DNA of 64,000 nt from Motacilla alba alba (Eukaryota; Chordata; Aves; Passeriformes; Motacillidae): assembly GCF_015832195.1 (NCBI RefSeq), contig NC_052017.1, positions 72,479,801 through 72,543,800 of the forward strand. The letters run 5' to 3'. How positions within the stretch are numbered: the first letter of the stretch is position 1; the number at the start of each line of letters is the position of its first letter. This document shows positions 23,961 to 37,551 of the stretch, in pieces. A program made the position numbers and the translations under genes. The notes below the pieces were generated by a model. That model worked only from the letters and a program-made list of their open reading frames with translations. It was not told the origin of the DNA and made no database searches.

Positions 23961-25326
23961 GAATATCACCTTCTGTTTCCTTCCTTTATAATTAATGAAA
24001 GAGCTATGGAACCTCCATTTAATTTCCCTCTTTATTCTCATATGCATCACTGTACATTCTATATCAATGCCAAAAATGGACTCCAAAGCTTAGCTTTCTA
24101 GAATAAAATTTGTCTACCCTTTAATTTAGAGTGCAGTGACAATCTAATTCTGTTTTCTAGAATATTCTTTGCAATATCTGGAGCTTTTGTCACCAAACCA
24201 ATCATATCGAACTGAAAATACCCATCCTCCTCCATTATAGTGTTTCTACTGGTATTTCTAAGGTAGTAAGAAAGGAGTCATTTAAATAATTTGCAATTAT
24301 CTGATGACATAATTACCAGTAGAATATAGGTCTTCAAAATACTGCTTGTAAATTTTTTTTTTTTCAACAAACACATTTTATAGCCAAGTAGACATGATGA
24401 GATAGATTACAGTTCTCTATGGAAATAAAATAAAATGACAGGTCTCTTAGTTACATGAATGTCACAAAAATCTTACCAAATTTATGAGAATTTTCAAGTC
24501 ACCATTTTCTCTTGAACTAGAGAAAATCCTGTTCCTCAATGTTCACAGTAAATAAATAGGTAAAACTTAGGAAGCTTTCCTTACCTATAACACAACCCTC
24601 TTTTCCCTGCAGATCCTTTGGTTGTCTCATGCAGCTCACTGCATATTTATGGAAATGTCATGACACACTTACTCTCTCATTCAACAGTGGACTGGAGGAA
24701 GGGTTTTTCCTGAAAGAAACTAGAATCTCAAACTTTAAGTAAACAACAGAAGAGCTAGAGAAGCAGAAGATAATATTTTCAAAACTGATTTTTATTTTTT
24801 TATTACTATGTTTAGGATTCAACCTTATTTAGGGAAGGCTTCCATGGTTTTCCTATACAGAATGGAAATGTTGTGAGCTTGAACAAGGTTGGAGCTAACC
24901 AGAATCAAATATATTAAGCCTTCTGAAGTTTAAGCTAATACATAAAAGATATTTACTCTGGATCTTTTTTTTTTTTAATTTCATATCAAACCTTAGTGCT
25001 TCCTTTGAATATTTTGAAAAGTTACCAAATTTCCTGAATTCCCCCTTCTTTTGGACTTGCCCTTCTGTCTTCCTCTTTCAACAGAATTTGATTTAAGGTT
25101 TTCAAGGGCACATTCACTCTTTTCTTTGAAATGATGCCAAAGTCCTTAAAGTCTCTTGTGAAAGAATATATTAGTTAGAAAAAGTGGAAATGAGTAAGAG
25201 TTTTACGATATTCTAATCAGAAAGAGCTATAAACTATTCCCCAAATGCACACTTCAAATGAAAAAATTAATTTAAAAAAATACTGACAAATCTTATTCTT
25301 AGAATTCAACATTTTTATATGTGCTC

Positions 25327-25360
25327 TTGTTTGTTTGTTTGTTCGTTTGTTTGTCTGTTT
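25327..25360. repeat. (TTTG)n microsatellite
   Basis: About eight TTTG-type units with two single-base interruptions (TTCG and TCTG). Confidence 0.9.
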
Positions 25361-26879
25361 AAAGGAGCTTTGATACCCTTGTGGGATTAAGATTAAATGG
25401 CTGAACTGAAAGTTAATTGAAACTGGTCAATGCATGTTGTGGAGTGAAAAATCCCAGCTCAAGCATGTGATTAAATATTTCAACCTTACAATTGAATCTA
25501 TGGATGGCCATAAATACTTTTTGAAATTAAACCCCAGGTTGATGATAGAAAACGATTTATACCTGTCACATGATGGTACTTTTATGAGATAATTTTCTCT
25601 CTATCTTTTGAAGTATTCACTCTCTTGAGTGCTTATTATCTTTTTCCTTGGCTATTTTTGTCATGTAGAATTATTTAATTCAGAAAAAGATGATTGGTTG
25701 TGCTGGAAAATGTAACACAGTGTCATATTTTAGTACATGGTAGATGTCTTTTAGTGAGAAATGCATGAAAGTATTTCTGTGAAAATTGTTCTTTTAAGCA
25801 TTTTTGGTTTTGTTCTTTGTATTCTAGTTACATTTTTGAAATTACCCCTCATGTCATTAAAAATAGGAACTCAGAAATGCTCTGAGATTGTTTTGCAGGA
25901 AGTACAGCTGCATTTCCAATTTCTCATGTAGCTCATATTTTTTTCTATGGTCTTGTTCTTCATTTGTCAGAGAGGGGAATAAATTAATCCATTATGTTGT
26001 TTTTATTTTTGTAAGAGCTCACTGTATACATAAATAACCTATATGTGACAATTCTACTTTTTAATCTTTTATCTACATTGTTGTATCTTCTTGGTATTGT
26101 AGGTCCTTGCCAGCTACTGGAATAGCCCAGCACATTCTGACATTCAGATTTCCATCATGCCAGGTATTTTATATGCAGCATGAAGTGCTGTTGCAAGCTC
26201 TTGCTGCTTATGAGACCTTATGTCACCAGGAACAAAGCAGCCCCGGCAGATACCAATGATGAGCTGATTCCTTGCCTCTTCCCTCAGCACATCATTCACT
26301 TGCAAGAAAAGTGGAATTATCCCAGCTATTTGCTGCTCTCCAAGTTACAATGACCTAATTGACTAGGATTGCTGTGAAGAAATATCATGAGTTAGGTGTT
26401 TATTGCCTTTAAAAACTTCTTTTTGTAAACCCTCAAAATACTCAGGAATAAAGAAATATATATTCTAGTTACATCTGAGGGACAAACAAAATTTAATCTT
26501 CTATCTACATGCTTGAGACACATGATGTTGTTGTTAGTTGGACTAAAATGAAATCCATTTTTAAGCTAGTGTTAATTATCCCTAGGCAAATACCAGTAAG
26601 AGCTTCATCTAACATAATTATTAAATGTTGATTTTTAATTAAGAGATATTTGCAATATGAAAGGAGCTTTCATCTGTGTAGAAAGAATACTTAAAGTATT
26701 TTGATTTCTACTTTTTGCACTGCTCCATTTTTAATTACTATATTTTATTTTACAGTAAATTTTAGCAGAATATGAATTCAAGAGGTAGTTTTTTATGACA
26801 TCTTTTTTAATAGCTACTATTGTGAAAGCTGAGTACTCTGACCCTAATTAACATTGTATGCTATTTTTCACTGCCTGAA

Positions 26880-26960
26880 GGGACCAGCTACATTTTCCTT
26901 GCTGATCACAATCAAAAGCCTGTTTGTTTAGCAATCATTATTATAATAAAAGGAGAGAGA
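26880..26960. promoter_or_regulatory. Candidate conserved non-coding block
   Basis: A TCF/LEF-like ATCAAAAG at 26911-26918 lies next to a strong forkhead-type TGTTTGTTTA at 26921-26930. The segment is non-repetitive and stands out from the surrounding AT-rich background. Adjacent binding-site consensus sequences of this sort are common in developmental enhancers, but only cross-species conservation would show it. This is inference. Confidence 0.2.
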
Positions 26961-27309
26961 GTGAGAAGATGGGAGAGACTATTTATGTAAGTGTCTGTGC
27001 CCATACCACAGAGACGTCTGCTTTCAAAACAGAAAGTCAAGTCTCTCAGCTCCCAGTGATCTTAATGGAAGTTCTCCAACTAAATCCCTGAACATCCCTT
27101 TGAAAACATGTGCCAAATGTAGATAAAAGTGTAGGTTTCTTCTTTCTTTCAGCAAAGAGAAAGTCTGGTCAGATTTATTTTTGCCCCTCCCCTCGTTCTG
27201 GTACACTATCTTGGTGGGCTTTGTGAAAACACTGCTGAGAGACATATCTACACTCCTCTTACAAAAAAAAAAAATTCTCTTTAGTTCAGAAATAAAAGCA
27301 GGCTTCATC

Positions 27310-27312
<3 letters not shown>

Positions 27313-27340
<28 letters not shown>
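27313..27340. repeat. T28 homopolymer
   Basis: Twenty-eight consecutive T residues. On the minus strand no AATAAA is visible close upstream, so there is no support for a retroposed tail. Confidence 0.95.
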
Positions 27341-27343
<3 letters not shown>

Positions 27344-29868
27344 GCTGGTAAATTGTCTTCTTACCTTGAAGAGGATATCTACAAGGGAGAGTTGAAACTG
27401 TGATATAAATTGGTGTCATGCTTTGGGGAAGGGAAGTCAGTCAGTTGGGACCTTGGAGGCACTAAAAGGGAACACTCTAGGGAAAAAAATTCCCTATCTT
27501 TATTGTTCACTTGCAGAAAATGTGTTCAGTAGGTTGTTGAAATGAAGCAGGGCTTGAGAGGTTGCTTTTCATGACTTGTTGGGGTAATCTGCAGTGTCAA
27601 TTCCTGCTTAAGGGGAAGAGCAGGCTGCCCACTGGGACTGGCTTCTGAGGAAATGCTGGGTCAGAAGCCAAATGTATAACCAGAAAAGAAGGCTTACTTT
27701 TCCTGTTGCAGAAAGGGACCATTTGAAAATAAGATTGCACAAAAAAGTTGAAACAGATTTTCACTAGTGACTCAATTTGTACTTTGTTTTCCACTCAAGA
27801 AGGTTTCTTAAAATATTGTGCTGTTACTCTTTCCATGTGTTTAATAATGTTGTACAGTTTCATTTCTGGCATCAAATTGACTTCTTGTTATAATAAATTT
27901 ATTAAATTATATTAATATTTTATAGAAGTATTCATATTTTATATGTGTAAAGCAATTGGTTTAATGTTTTTGTTTTCTTTTTAGAATACATCTTAAAATT
28001 TCAGCTTCCAACTCCATCTTGGAGCCAATCTAACCTTCCAACTGCCAAATTTTTCCTGGAGAGCTAATTCTGGTGTTTGGGATACTACTCTCTGTGATGG
28101 ACGTTTCATTATCCATGCCAAGACAGTAAAGTACGAGAATTTATAGAATAATTGATTATCTCAGCTAAGAAATCAGAAAATGTGTAATGATTATGAGTAC
28201 TAGGAAGGATAACAAAACCAAAAGATTATTTTCCTTAGAATTAACAAAACTATGCATTTTTAATGTCTTAGAGCTTTAGAAGAGCTACATTTTTATAAGA
28301 TAAGAGCTGATTTATTCTGTTTACATCTCATGGTTAATTCGGAAAGACTGAAATATTACAGAGGAGTTGTAATTATTTTTTTTTTTTCTATTCAGAGTTA
28401 ACTCCACATATTCAAGGAATATGGAGACTATTTTCAATTTGAGCTGTAATTTACTGTAAGAGAAAGATCATCTATTTAAGATAAACTAGGATTAAATGTA
28501 TAGAAATAAGTATATATATAATATCTCATTCATTTTTTTATGTCAATATTGTGTGAAGGTGGAAACCTTACTTTCAGGAGAAGCTGGAGACAGCTGAGTT
28601 CAAAAGGCAACATTTATAGCCACTTTCACATTTCTGCCTAGAGTTTACAGAAAACACCCCGTACCTTCCACAGATCACCACTCTAACAGAAATGTCTTTT
28701 TTCTTTGTTTTTATTCATTTTTCCTTAATTAAAAAGAACATTATATACTCTTCCAAATGAAGACTTATATTCATGTATTCATGTTTGCCGCTCAAATTTT
28801 GTTGCATATCATCGCCCAGATGTGTCAAAATACTGAAGTTTACATTTTTTGAATTATGGAAACCGTTTGTGGTGAAAAAATATTCACTGTGGTTTAAGAA
28901 GCAATTTTCCATAAGCAACCCTGTACTGTTTCCTATCAGTTTTAAAGAATTCCTTGATCATTTAAAGAATACATAAAAATCATATTTAAAAACTGTAAAG
29001 ACAGACTATTTCTCACAAATGTTCCAAAAGTACTCTCAAAATATTTAAATAACGTTAAATCAGTATCTTAACATTGAATATAAAAAGAAGGAACCAAAGA
29101 ATACTTCAGAGCTCTGATTCCAGCTATTGGACAGTCAATCTATGTTCCAACCTTTAACAAGCTGAGATCTCACAGTCTTTTCTTCCCTTCTCCTGCTCTC
29201 CACTTTTCACTAGATACAGCCAAAGCATCTTTACTTAACTCTGACCACATGAAACTAAAGCTGACTACTATAAATAATACAAGGTTTACACAGAGATAGC
29301 TAATGGCATATGCTAACTAAAAATTTTCATCCTCCAAAAGCAGTAAAAGGCATTTTAAATCATAAAGACTTACACATAATGTAGTGGACCATGAAGTATT
29401 TACTCAGGTTAAGGGGAGATGGTGAATCAAAAGCATTCCCAAAGGCAGTTCAATCATGGTAAACAGTATTTTTTCATTGACTTCAAGCGTTTTATCCAGT
29501 ATGCTAATTTTTCAGTAATTTTGCAAGGAGGAAAGTGTTCTTCAGGCTTATATTTTACTTTTGTTCTCTGGTAAACAATGATGAGTCGGTCTGATTAACT
29601 GAAAGATATAGCCCAACATTTATGGCCTTTATCTCGAAGTGGGTATATGCTTAGTTTTCATTTATGGAAAACATATCTTTATTTTGATTGGCTTTTCTTA
29701 AGCTGAAGCTCAACATACTGTGTGAGTAGTGCACAAAAACCCAACCCCTTGCTTTCAATCTACTGAAATTTTTACCAATTTTTCTTGAAATTCCTCTGAG
29801 AGCTATGAACTTTTCAAAATGCATAGGTATGAGCATTCTAAACCTTCTAGCACCAGAAACAGAGTGTT

Positions 29869-29883
29869 CCCCCCTCCCCCCCC
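29869..29883. repeat. C-rich run
   Basis: Six C residues, one T, then eight C residues. This is unusual in such AT-rich surroundings. Confidence 0.9.
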
Positions 29884-32800
29884 ATTCTTTGATGCTACAA
29901 AACACTGCCTGAAACAATAAGGCACTCACCACTAATAACAGATCCCTGTTTTCTGAACACCTCCTGCAAGAGCAGGTCAATGACTGACAGGATGAGGTCA
30001 CAAACTGTGCCTTCTCAATACACATCTAAATGCTGCCAGGACCCGACTGCAATCACTGGTAACGACAAACTCTAACACCTGCAATCTTATCAGCTGGCAG
30101 AAATGCCACACCAAAAAACCCAACTTGTCACCATCCCTGCAAATAAATGTGAAAGGAGAAATCAGACTCTTTTCAGTTCAAATTTTTACAGAAGGAGTGA
30201 CAATTTCCTTTTCAAGTTGTCAGTCCAGCTTTTATTACATAGCTTTTCAATTCTTTTGGTTAATGTAAAGGTGTAAATGAAACCCAGCATTTTTGTGTAG
30301 GCAAAAGATGAAGTGTTTGGATCTAATTTGTTCATCTTACCTCAAGAAATAGTCTCCCTTCAAACCAAAATTAATGAATCTCTGTACATTTACAGCTTAA
30401 ATACTTCTCAATAATCAGTCACTACTTCGGGATCTTAGGTTTGTTTTTTTTTATATAGCATTTTCCTGGTTTTCTCTTCTCTTCTTTATTTCTTATTTGA
30501 ATATTTAATGCTGTCTTTTGAGAAGCAACCACAAAAAAAAATCTCACTTTGAAGGACATATAAATTAATAGAACAGCACTGTTCAAGGAGTACAAAGAGA
30601 AGTCTGTCCCCTATTTTTTGGGTTTTATTTGCTAAAATAGAACATAATTTTCTCAGCATAGTAAATTATCTCTATTTTCCTCAGTTCTCAACCTATAATT
30701 AACTCCTTGCAATTTCGTGCAGATACAAATTTCTAAATTATCCACCTTATTTGTATAATGGCAGTCAATTTAATTTGTACTACAGGGGTTCTTCTCTGCA
30801 TGTAACTCTATTCCCCCTGGGATTTTTAATTTGATTATTTTTTAAATTCCAGCCTTTCAAATACATACGTCAAACCTGTCCAAATCAAAAGGAGTCTTTG
30901 TACAAAGTACTGCTACTCAACTCACTGGACACCTTATAAACCCTTTCATAAATCTAAATTGTAGCAGTTTTTAGTCAATATTTCAAATCTTTGGAAAATA
31001 TTTTTCTTGAAATTTTGTCTTACTTTTTGCACTAAGGATAAATGGCACCAGTAAAGACACATGGTGTTACAAAAATGATACATGGAACTGAGCAGGATCA
31101 TTCAGAAAGACAGATTAATACATACCTACTCGTCTACAATAGTGGTAGTTTGGTCTCTTGCGTGGTTAGCCCTGCAATTTTCATTTATGTTCTCAAACAG
31201 CCTCTGAAATTCTCAACTGACTGCCATTCTTACAGACCACAGGCACAAAGTAGTTCCCATCTGAAATAATGAAGTTAAAAGAACTTTTTTCCCAACAATA
31301 CTGTTTACAAGCAGCTATATCAGTTTATTAAAAACTGACTTAGTCTTTACTTACAGTGAATGTGAGTAGATACCTCTCTTCTTTCTTTTGTAACTCTTCC
31401 ATGTCTTATATATGATCAATATTTGTTATGAACAATGAATATCTCATTAAATTTTATTAGAATTTCACTTGTTGAGAGAAAAACAGAGTGATGGTGAAGA
31501 ATAAAGAAACTTTATTAATGAATTTCAAATCTGTTATTTTTGAACTTCCAAAAGAAATCCACAGAGAGGAATCTAATAATTTTTCACTGTACTTGATTGT
31601 ATATTTTTTTCAGTGTTTGCCACTGAAAAATAGGCAGCATCAGATATGCTACACATTTAGGTATTTGTGTTTCACTTACTCAAATGTTGTCAGTATCTAC
31701 TTTCTTATTTGCCATTCTTTTGATTTCATGTAGAAGGTCATACATTTAGGTAAGTATGGTGGCTGTTCACAGATGAGTCCATGGGATGTACCTATATCTG
31801 CTTATTTTTCTGTAGCTGACTCTTTTTTTCCCCCAAAAGTCCTGCAAGAATTACTTAGTGAGATTTTTACTGATAATATTATCTGGAGTCTGAATGTATA
31901 CTTGATTGCAGCAGCACCAGAAAGACAAGGCGCCTGCAGGATTATTCCCTGATCTTATGCTGTATGCATCAATAATTGTGCTTTGCTTTCCCCAGTTATG
32001 TAATTACCTTCTATAAGTGGAGCATATTCTTTTCAAAAACAGCAGTGTAGGAACCTTAAGCAGGACCTTAAGACTTATTGCCTCCTCCTCCACTCTCTCT
32101 CTTAATTTAATTTCCCATAATGTTAGGACTATTTTATTTCATGCCTATATTTATAGTGTAGTTTTTAATTTCTTTGACATTTTATATCCTCTTAATATAC
32201 TCTGACTTTTGGGTGGTTATAATATTGATTGTTCAGGTCTTTCTTAGTCATACTACCAGAACAAAAAAAATCTCATGCTGAATTCCAATATTTTAAACAA
32301 CTTATTTGCCCATCCAAAGAAATGGAATCCTCTTCTTGATGACATCTTAAGTTTTTATATTAGAAAAAAAAAATAGTAGTGTAAGGAATTAATAGGCTCC
32401 TTAACTTTCAATCTGTTCAATCAAATAGAAGTAGCATCTTTATGATAAAATCATTTTTTTTCTTCAGAATCTGAGGCCTTTATTCATCTAATACCTGAAA
32501 TAATTTATTACAAAATTCCATGTCTCAAGTGACTTCTACAGCACATCCTCTTCCCATCACAAAAATGCTTCTATTTTCTTCAACTTTTATCTGGAATATT
32601 TTCTGCCATCCTTAAGGGAATTTTATCCTTATTTAAGTGAACTTTTTTTTTCTTTTTGTAAATATATTATGGACTTATCAGTTGAATATCTTAAATTAAA
32701 ATTGCTAATTTTTCTGAATCATAGTTACTTTTCAGTGATTCTAAATCATGTGTTGTTTTAAAAATAGCTCTCATGAACGCTGCTGCAAATTCTTCAAACC

Positions 32801-33308
32801 TGTGTATGATGCACTTAATAAAAAAGCTAGTTTCTCTTCACTCTGTTTGGATGGTTTTATTCTGATTGACTGCTGTAACTGTTATGCTCTCGGATCAAGC
32901 ATGCAATTTCTTTAGGCATGGCTGCTTCGCTCATTACCTCAGACACAGTGTCTCAGAACAGGGGAAACCAATGTGCAAACCCAGGTTAGCCAGGGAAAAC
33001 ATATTCTGGATGTCCTGATCTAGAGATAGACTAAATATACTTGAAGAACAATGAACAGAGAATAGAACATGTCTGCAGAGAATTCCACACATGAGGATTC
33101 TACCCCCAGTAAAATGTTTCCACCGTGGAGATGCCCTTTTCTACAATTTTACAGGGCATATGTGGTACCTCATATAAATAATTCCTTATTTTTCCAAAAT
33201 AGGTAAAACAAATAAAATTAGTAAATTAACATTTATTTTTTTTATTTTTCAATGGAATAGAAAGAAAAAAATCAAAAATTTGAGCTATGCTAAAGAGATA
33301 TTTCTAGG

Positions 33309-33326
33309 AAAAAAAAAAAAAAAAAA
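33309..33326. repeat. A18 homopolymer
   Basis: Eighteen consecutive A residues. No recognisable retroelement precedes it on the plus strand. Confidence 0.9.
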
Positions 33327-33547
33327 GGAAGTTGCAACTAAGTAGTAAGACAGAAATGCTTTGGGAAAAATACCAGACTGATTTCATTAATAATGAAACA
33401 GGTGCAACTGCAAATTTAGTGAAATGGTGGCAGCTTTTATAGGTAGTATTTGTTTAATCACCTGGAAATTGTTTCACTATTTCTCAGTGGACAGCTCTTA
33501 GTAAAAATCCTTATTGGCTATACATAATTGTATTAAATTTATTACAT

Positions 33548-33570
33548 TATATATATATATATATATATAT
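33548..33570. repeat. (TA)n microsatellite
   Basis: An uninterrupted TA dinucleotide tract, followed by a second shorter tract (CTATATATAA) a few bases later. Confidence 0.9.
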
Positions 33571-35723
33571 AATGCTATATATAATACGTATTGTGTGACA
33601 GTAGATTAGTTATAAGCAAATTCCTTCTATATCTTTCAAAAGTGTTAGAATTCTCATGTAATGTGAACCTGAGGTGTGTGAGGGAGGGGTTAGTGGGCAT
33701 TGTTAAACAAACAAAAAGGGTAAGAAATTTAAGAAACCTGCCAAAGCTGGTTGTTATTCATCTGCTTGCTCCTTTCTGTCTCATTATTCCCTTGATATTA
33801 CACTGACAAATCAAAAATAAAACAGTACTTCCTAGAAACAAAAACCTTAAATTGATGAGTAATTACTCAGAAGAATGTAAAGCAGACTGTAAGAAATAAT
33901 CTTCTTAGATGTTAAAGTATCAATCTGATTTTTCTCTAGTATTAAGTTGCTTTCTTTCCTCTGTTTATACCATGTTCCTGGTAATATACCTTTTGCTGGA
34001 ATTCATTTTTACATTTATCAGCTACTCAGGCTCTCCAACATTGTGTTCCAATTTTCCTTTTATTATTGGACACTAGATCTACCCTGTCAAAATGATTTCT
34101 TTTATTGATTATTCCAACTCTAATTATAGCATGGGACACATTAATTTATTCTATTAAGACTACTTCTAAACACTATCTTCTGTATTTTCTGGAATCATAG
34201 ATTTTTGGTCATCTATGGGCATTAATCACAATTACAGGTTTTTATTGACTAATTCTCTCCCATTATAGTAGAAAACAAATAGGTATTGGTTTGGAAATTT
34301 GTTTCTTCTAAAACCAACCTATTTAAAGACCCTGTACAGCTGCAAGATTAAGTTTGAATTATTTGTCAGGGGACATCTCTTTTTCAAATCAAATATATTA
34401 CTGAATGCTTATAGGTAAATAATGAATACCAGTTTGCTTAATTAATTATTGTTTTATGATATGTTAATTTTTTCTTGTTATTGTTTTCATACTTACAGAT
34501 TCTACAAAAAAGTACTCCAGGTAGAAATAATTCTTTAAATGCTTATTGAAAATTTTAGCTTATTATTTAATGAAACTGAACAAAAGAGTTTCTATCTTCA
34601 CTGATATTAGTGATTTAAGTTTGGCTATAGTATAATCAATTACAGTGAAACATGCTGTGAGAAAGTGAGCCTAGCACATTAATTTAATCTATTTTAGCTA
34701 CTCCCGCTGTCTCCAAAATCATTTCTATGGTTACAAGGCATTTGTCAAAGATTTCGAAAAGAAAACATCCTGTGCTGCTGATTCTTCTCTAAATAAGGCT
34801 AGCATTTTGTTATTCTCTCTTGAAATACCTAGTTTGGGATTTCTGTATCTCTAAACATTTCTCTCTCAGTAGAAGAGAATTAAAACATTGTCATCAATTG
34901 GTGTTTTCTATAGACAAAATGCATGGTAGCTGCTTGTAAAACAGATACAAGAAACATGCAAATGTTTATAAGCAGCTAGGAGAACTTGACATGTCTCATC
35001 TGAGATATCAAAGTACTCAGTTTCTCTTCAGCCTTTCAGAGGACACACTGACAGAACCCACCATGGGTTTTAGAGCAGAAAGCCATTAGTTGTAGGCTGA
35101 CACGAATATAAATTGATACCTATAATATCAAGAAGGCAGGAAGGAAAGGACTGTAATTGTAATGTCTTAAATATGAACCTATCCCAACTTTGATCTGAAT
35201 TTGGTATAGCTCATGTGTGGTCCCAAGTGGTAAAACTTTTAACAGGGAGATTTAACTCTTAATACTTGAATGCAACTGGCATCACCCTTATATGGCATAG
35301 ATTGGTTTTGGGAAAAATATATTATTTTCAATCATCATTTGAGAGAAAATAATACAAAATGCTCTGAGACTTCAATATGAATCATCACTAGAGCTTGAAA
35401 ATAGGCTATGACTACAGCCTTTTATCTTGTGTAAAGTTGCACTGCCACCCAAAGGGGCAAACTTTGCCTCTTTTTTTTGTTTCCTTCCTTCTGCCAGAGC
35501 AAGCACTCATCAGTCTCCGTAGTGAGCTGGTTCTAAAACCTCAGCCTCCACATTAAAAAGCTATGTAGCAGTCACCCTCACTGACATCCATGCTGGAATG
35601 TGGGTCTTTTGTCCTTTAATTACAGAAACATTGAAATTCCATTCTGCAAAAGAATGTCTCTGCTGGCCATTCAATATAAAATGAATAGAATTTTTTTTTT
35701 CTTTGTAAAGAAGGCTTTTTTGA

Positions 35724-35769
35724 ATATATACATATATATATATATACATACATACACACATATATATAT
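35724..35769. repeat. Compound (TA)/(CATA)/(CA) microsatellite
   Basis: TA units interrupted by CATA and CACACA units. Chance reading frames rich in Tyr and Ile codons cross it on both strands. Confidence 0.9.
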
Positions 35770-36093
35770 TTGTTTATTTATTACAGAAGATTACCAGAAT
35801 TGTTATATGCTGGCATGATGGCAAATGCTCAGAAATCCAATCTGTGATGAATTCTGCAAATAAGAATTTTGAATTCCTTCAAATAAGACATCATAGCATA
35901 AACTATGTCAGAAGCTACCTCTGGACCACCTAATCTATGCCCTGTTCAAAGCAGTTCTAACATCAAAATTAGCTTGGATTTTTGAAGACTGTCCACAGCT
36001 GAAATACAAAAAGCTTTAAGGATTGAGATTTCATGGTCTTTCTGGGCTCTTGTTCCAGTCCTTAACCACTTTCATGGTGCCTATTTTTCGGCT

Positions 36094-37551
36094 TGTCATG
36101 GTGGCTTGGCTTCTTGACCCTGACAGGATACCAGGTGCTTAAGAAAGCTGCTCTATCAGCTGGATGGGGGAGAAAACTATAACAAAAGGCTCATGGGTCA
36201 AGATAAGGGCAAGGAGAGACCCCTCAGCAGTTTCTGTCATTGGCAAAACAGACTCACTTTCTGAAACTACCTAAAGTGAGTTTGCGTGTCCATCATGTCT
36301 TTCTAGTAACAAGTGCTAGAATAAGACGAAATGGCCTCAAGTTGTGCCAGAGGAGGTATAGATTTAATACTAAGAAGGATAATAACGAAAAGTGTTGCCT
36401 AGCATTTGAAAACAATACCTGGGGAAGTGGTGGAGCCAACATTCCTGAAGATACCGAAAAAATACATTTAGATGGGTCCCTTAGGGGCATAGCTTAGTGA
36501 TGGACTTGACAGGGCTGGATTTACAATTGGACTTTAGGATCTTAAAGGTCTTTTACAACCTGAGTGATTCTATGAGTCTTTGAATTAGGAAAAAAAATAG
36601 GTTATTACCAATCAAACCAAAATAGGACAATGAGAAATACAACCAAATCTTCCCCTCATCCCACCCCACCCCTCCACCTCCCCCCTTCACCTCAGGCTCA
36701 ACTTTATTCTGAATTATTTACTTTCTTCCTCTGAGAGGTGCAGTGAGATGGGAAAGGGTATTGTGGTCAGGTCATTGCGCAATATCTCTACTGCTTCTTC
36801 CTCTTCATGGGGAGAACCCTCAATATTCCCCTGCTCCAGCATGGGGTTCCTCCCATGGGAGACAGCCCCCCCATGGACTTCCCCAACATTGGTCCTTCCC
36901 ATGGGCTGCAGGTCATCACAAACTGCTCCAGTGTGGGTCCCTTCCCTGGTGTGCAGTCCGTCAGGCACAGCTTGCTTCTGTATAAGTCATCTGCACATGA
37001 CCTGCCAGGAAACCTGCTCCAACAGGGATTCCTCTCTCTAAGGGGCCACAGGTCCTGCTAGGAGCCTGCCCCAGCACAGACTTGCTACAGGGTCACAGCC
37101 CCCTTCAGGCATCCACTTTCTCCAATGTGGGGTCCTCCATGGGCTGCAGGTGAATCTCTGCTCCACCATGGACCTCCATGGGCTGGCTGCAGGGGCACAG
37201 CTGCCTTGCCATGATCTGCACCATGGGCTGCAGGGGAATCTGTGCTCTGGTGCCTGGAGTACCTCCTCTCCCTCCTTCTGCACTTCCTTTGGTGTCTGCA
37301 GGGCTTTTTCTCTCACATACTCCTCTTTCCAGACACAGCTTGTTGCATAGCTTTGTTTTCCCTTCTTACATGTGCCATCACAGAGGCACCAGCACTGACA
37401 ATGACTGATTTGACTTTGGCCAGCAGCTGGTCCAACCTGGAGTCACTGGGTTTGCCTCCATTGTAATACAGGGGCAGCCTCAGGCAGCCCCCCACAGAAG
37501 ACACCCCTGTATTCTCCTCATCACCAAAACCCACCATGCAAATCCAATATC
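36094..37551 (-). mobile_element. Avian ERV LTR, interrupted by a CR1
   Basis: A long LTR-like element read on the minus strand, with its 3' end at 36094 (plus-strand TGTCATGGTGGCTTGG) and its 5' end near 37551. The left part (36094 to about 36276) contains CTCATGGGTCAAGATAAGG and GGCAAAACAGACTCACTT. The right part (about 36569-37551) is GC-rich, with recurrent CATGGGCTGCAGG units, and ends near CACCATGCAAATCCAATA. These resemble the two parts of one LTR family widespread in birds. The CR1 at 36277-36568 splits it. Removing the CR1 leaves about 1.17 kb. No target duplication is recognisable. The open frames inside it are not genes. Confidence 0.75.
36277..36568 (+). mobile_element. CR1 LINE, 5'-truncated, nested in an LTR
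   Basis: About 290 bp of CR1 3' end on the plus strand: AACAAGTGCTAGAATAAGACG and ATGGCCTCAAGTTGTGCC, then TGGGGAAGTGGTGGAGCC and CTTAAAGGTCTTTTACAACC, closing with GTGATTCTATGAG. It keeps only the last ORF2 codons and the 3' UTR. Both flanks belong to the same LTR, so this insertion is younger than the LTR. Confidence 0.88.

Larger units (their letters stand above)
23961..36093. other. Long gene-free AT-rich unique stretch
   Basis: About 12 kb with no supportable gene or recognisable interspersed repeat. The longest open frame is 124 codons (29651-30025, -) and has no recognisable domain. It contains simple repeats (25327, 27313, 29869, 33309, 33548, 35724) and the candidate regulatory block at 26880-26960, listed separately. 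No CpG-rich promoter-like segment is visible. Confidence 0.6.

Noticed and set aside
29651..30025. 124-codon frame (-)
   Set aside because: It has Cys-rich patches but no domain and crosses the C-rich run at 29869. It is likely chance.
36714..37537. Eleven overlapping frames on both strands
   Set aside because: They lie in the GC-rich part of an LTR, where stops are rare. No frame dominates and none encodes a recognisable domain.
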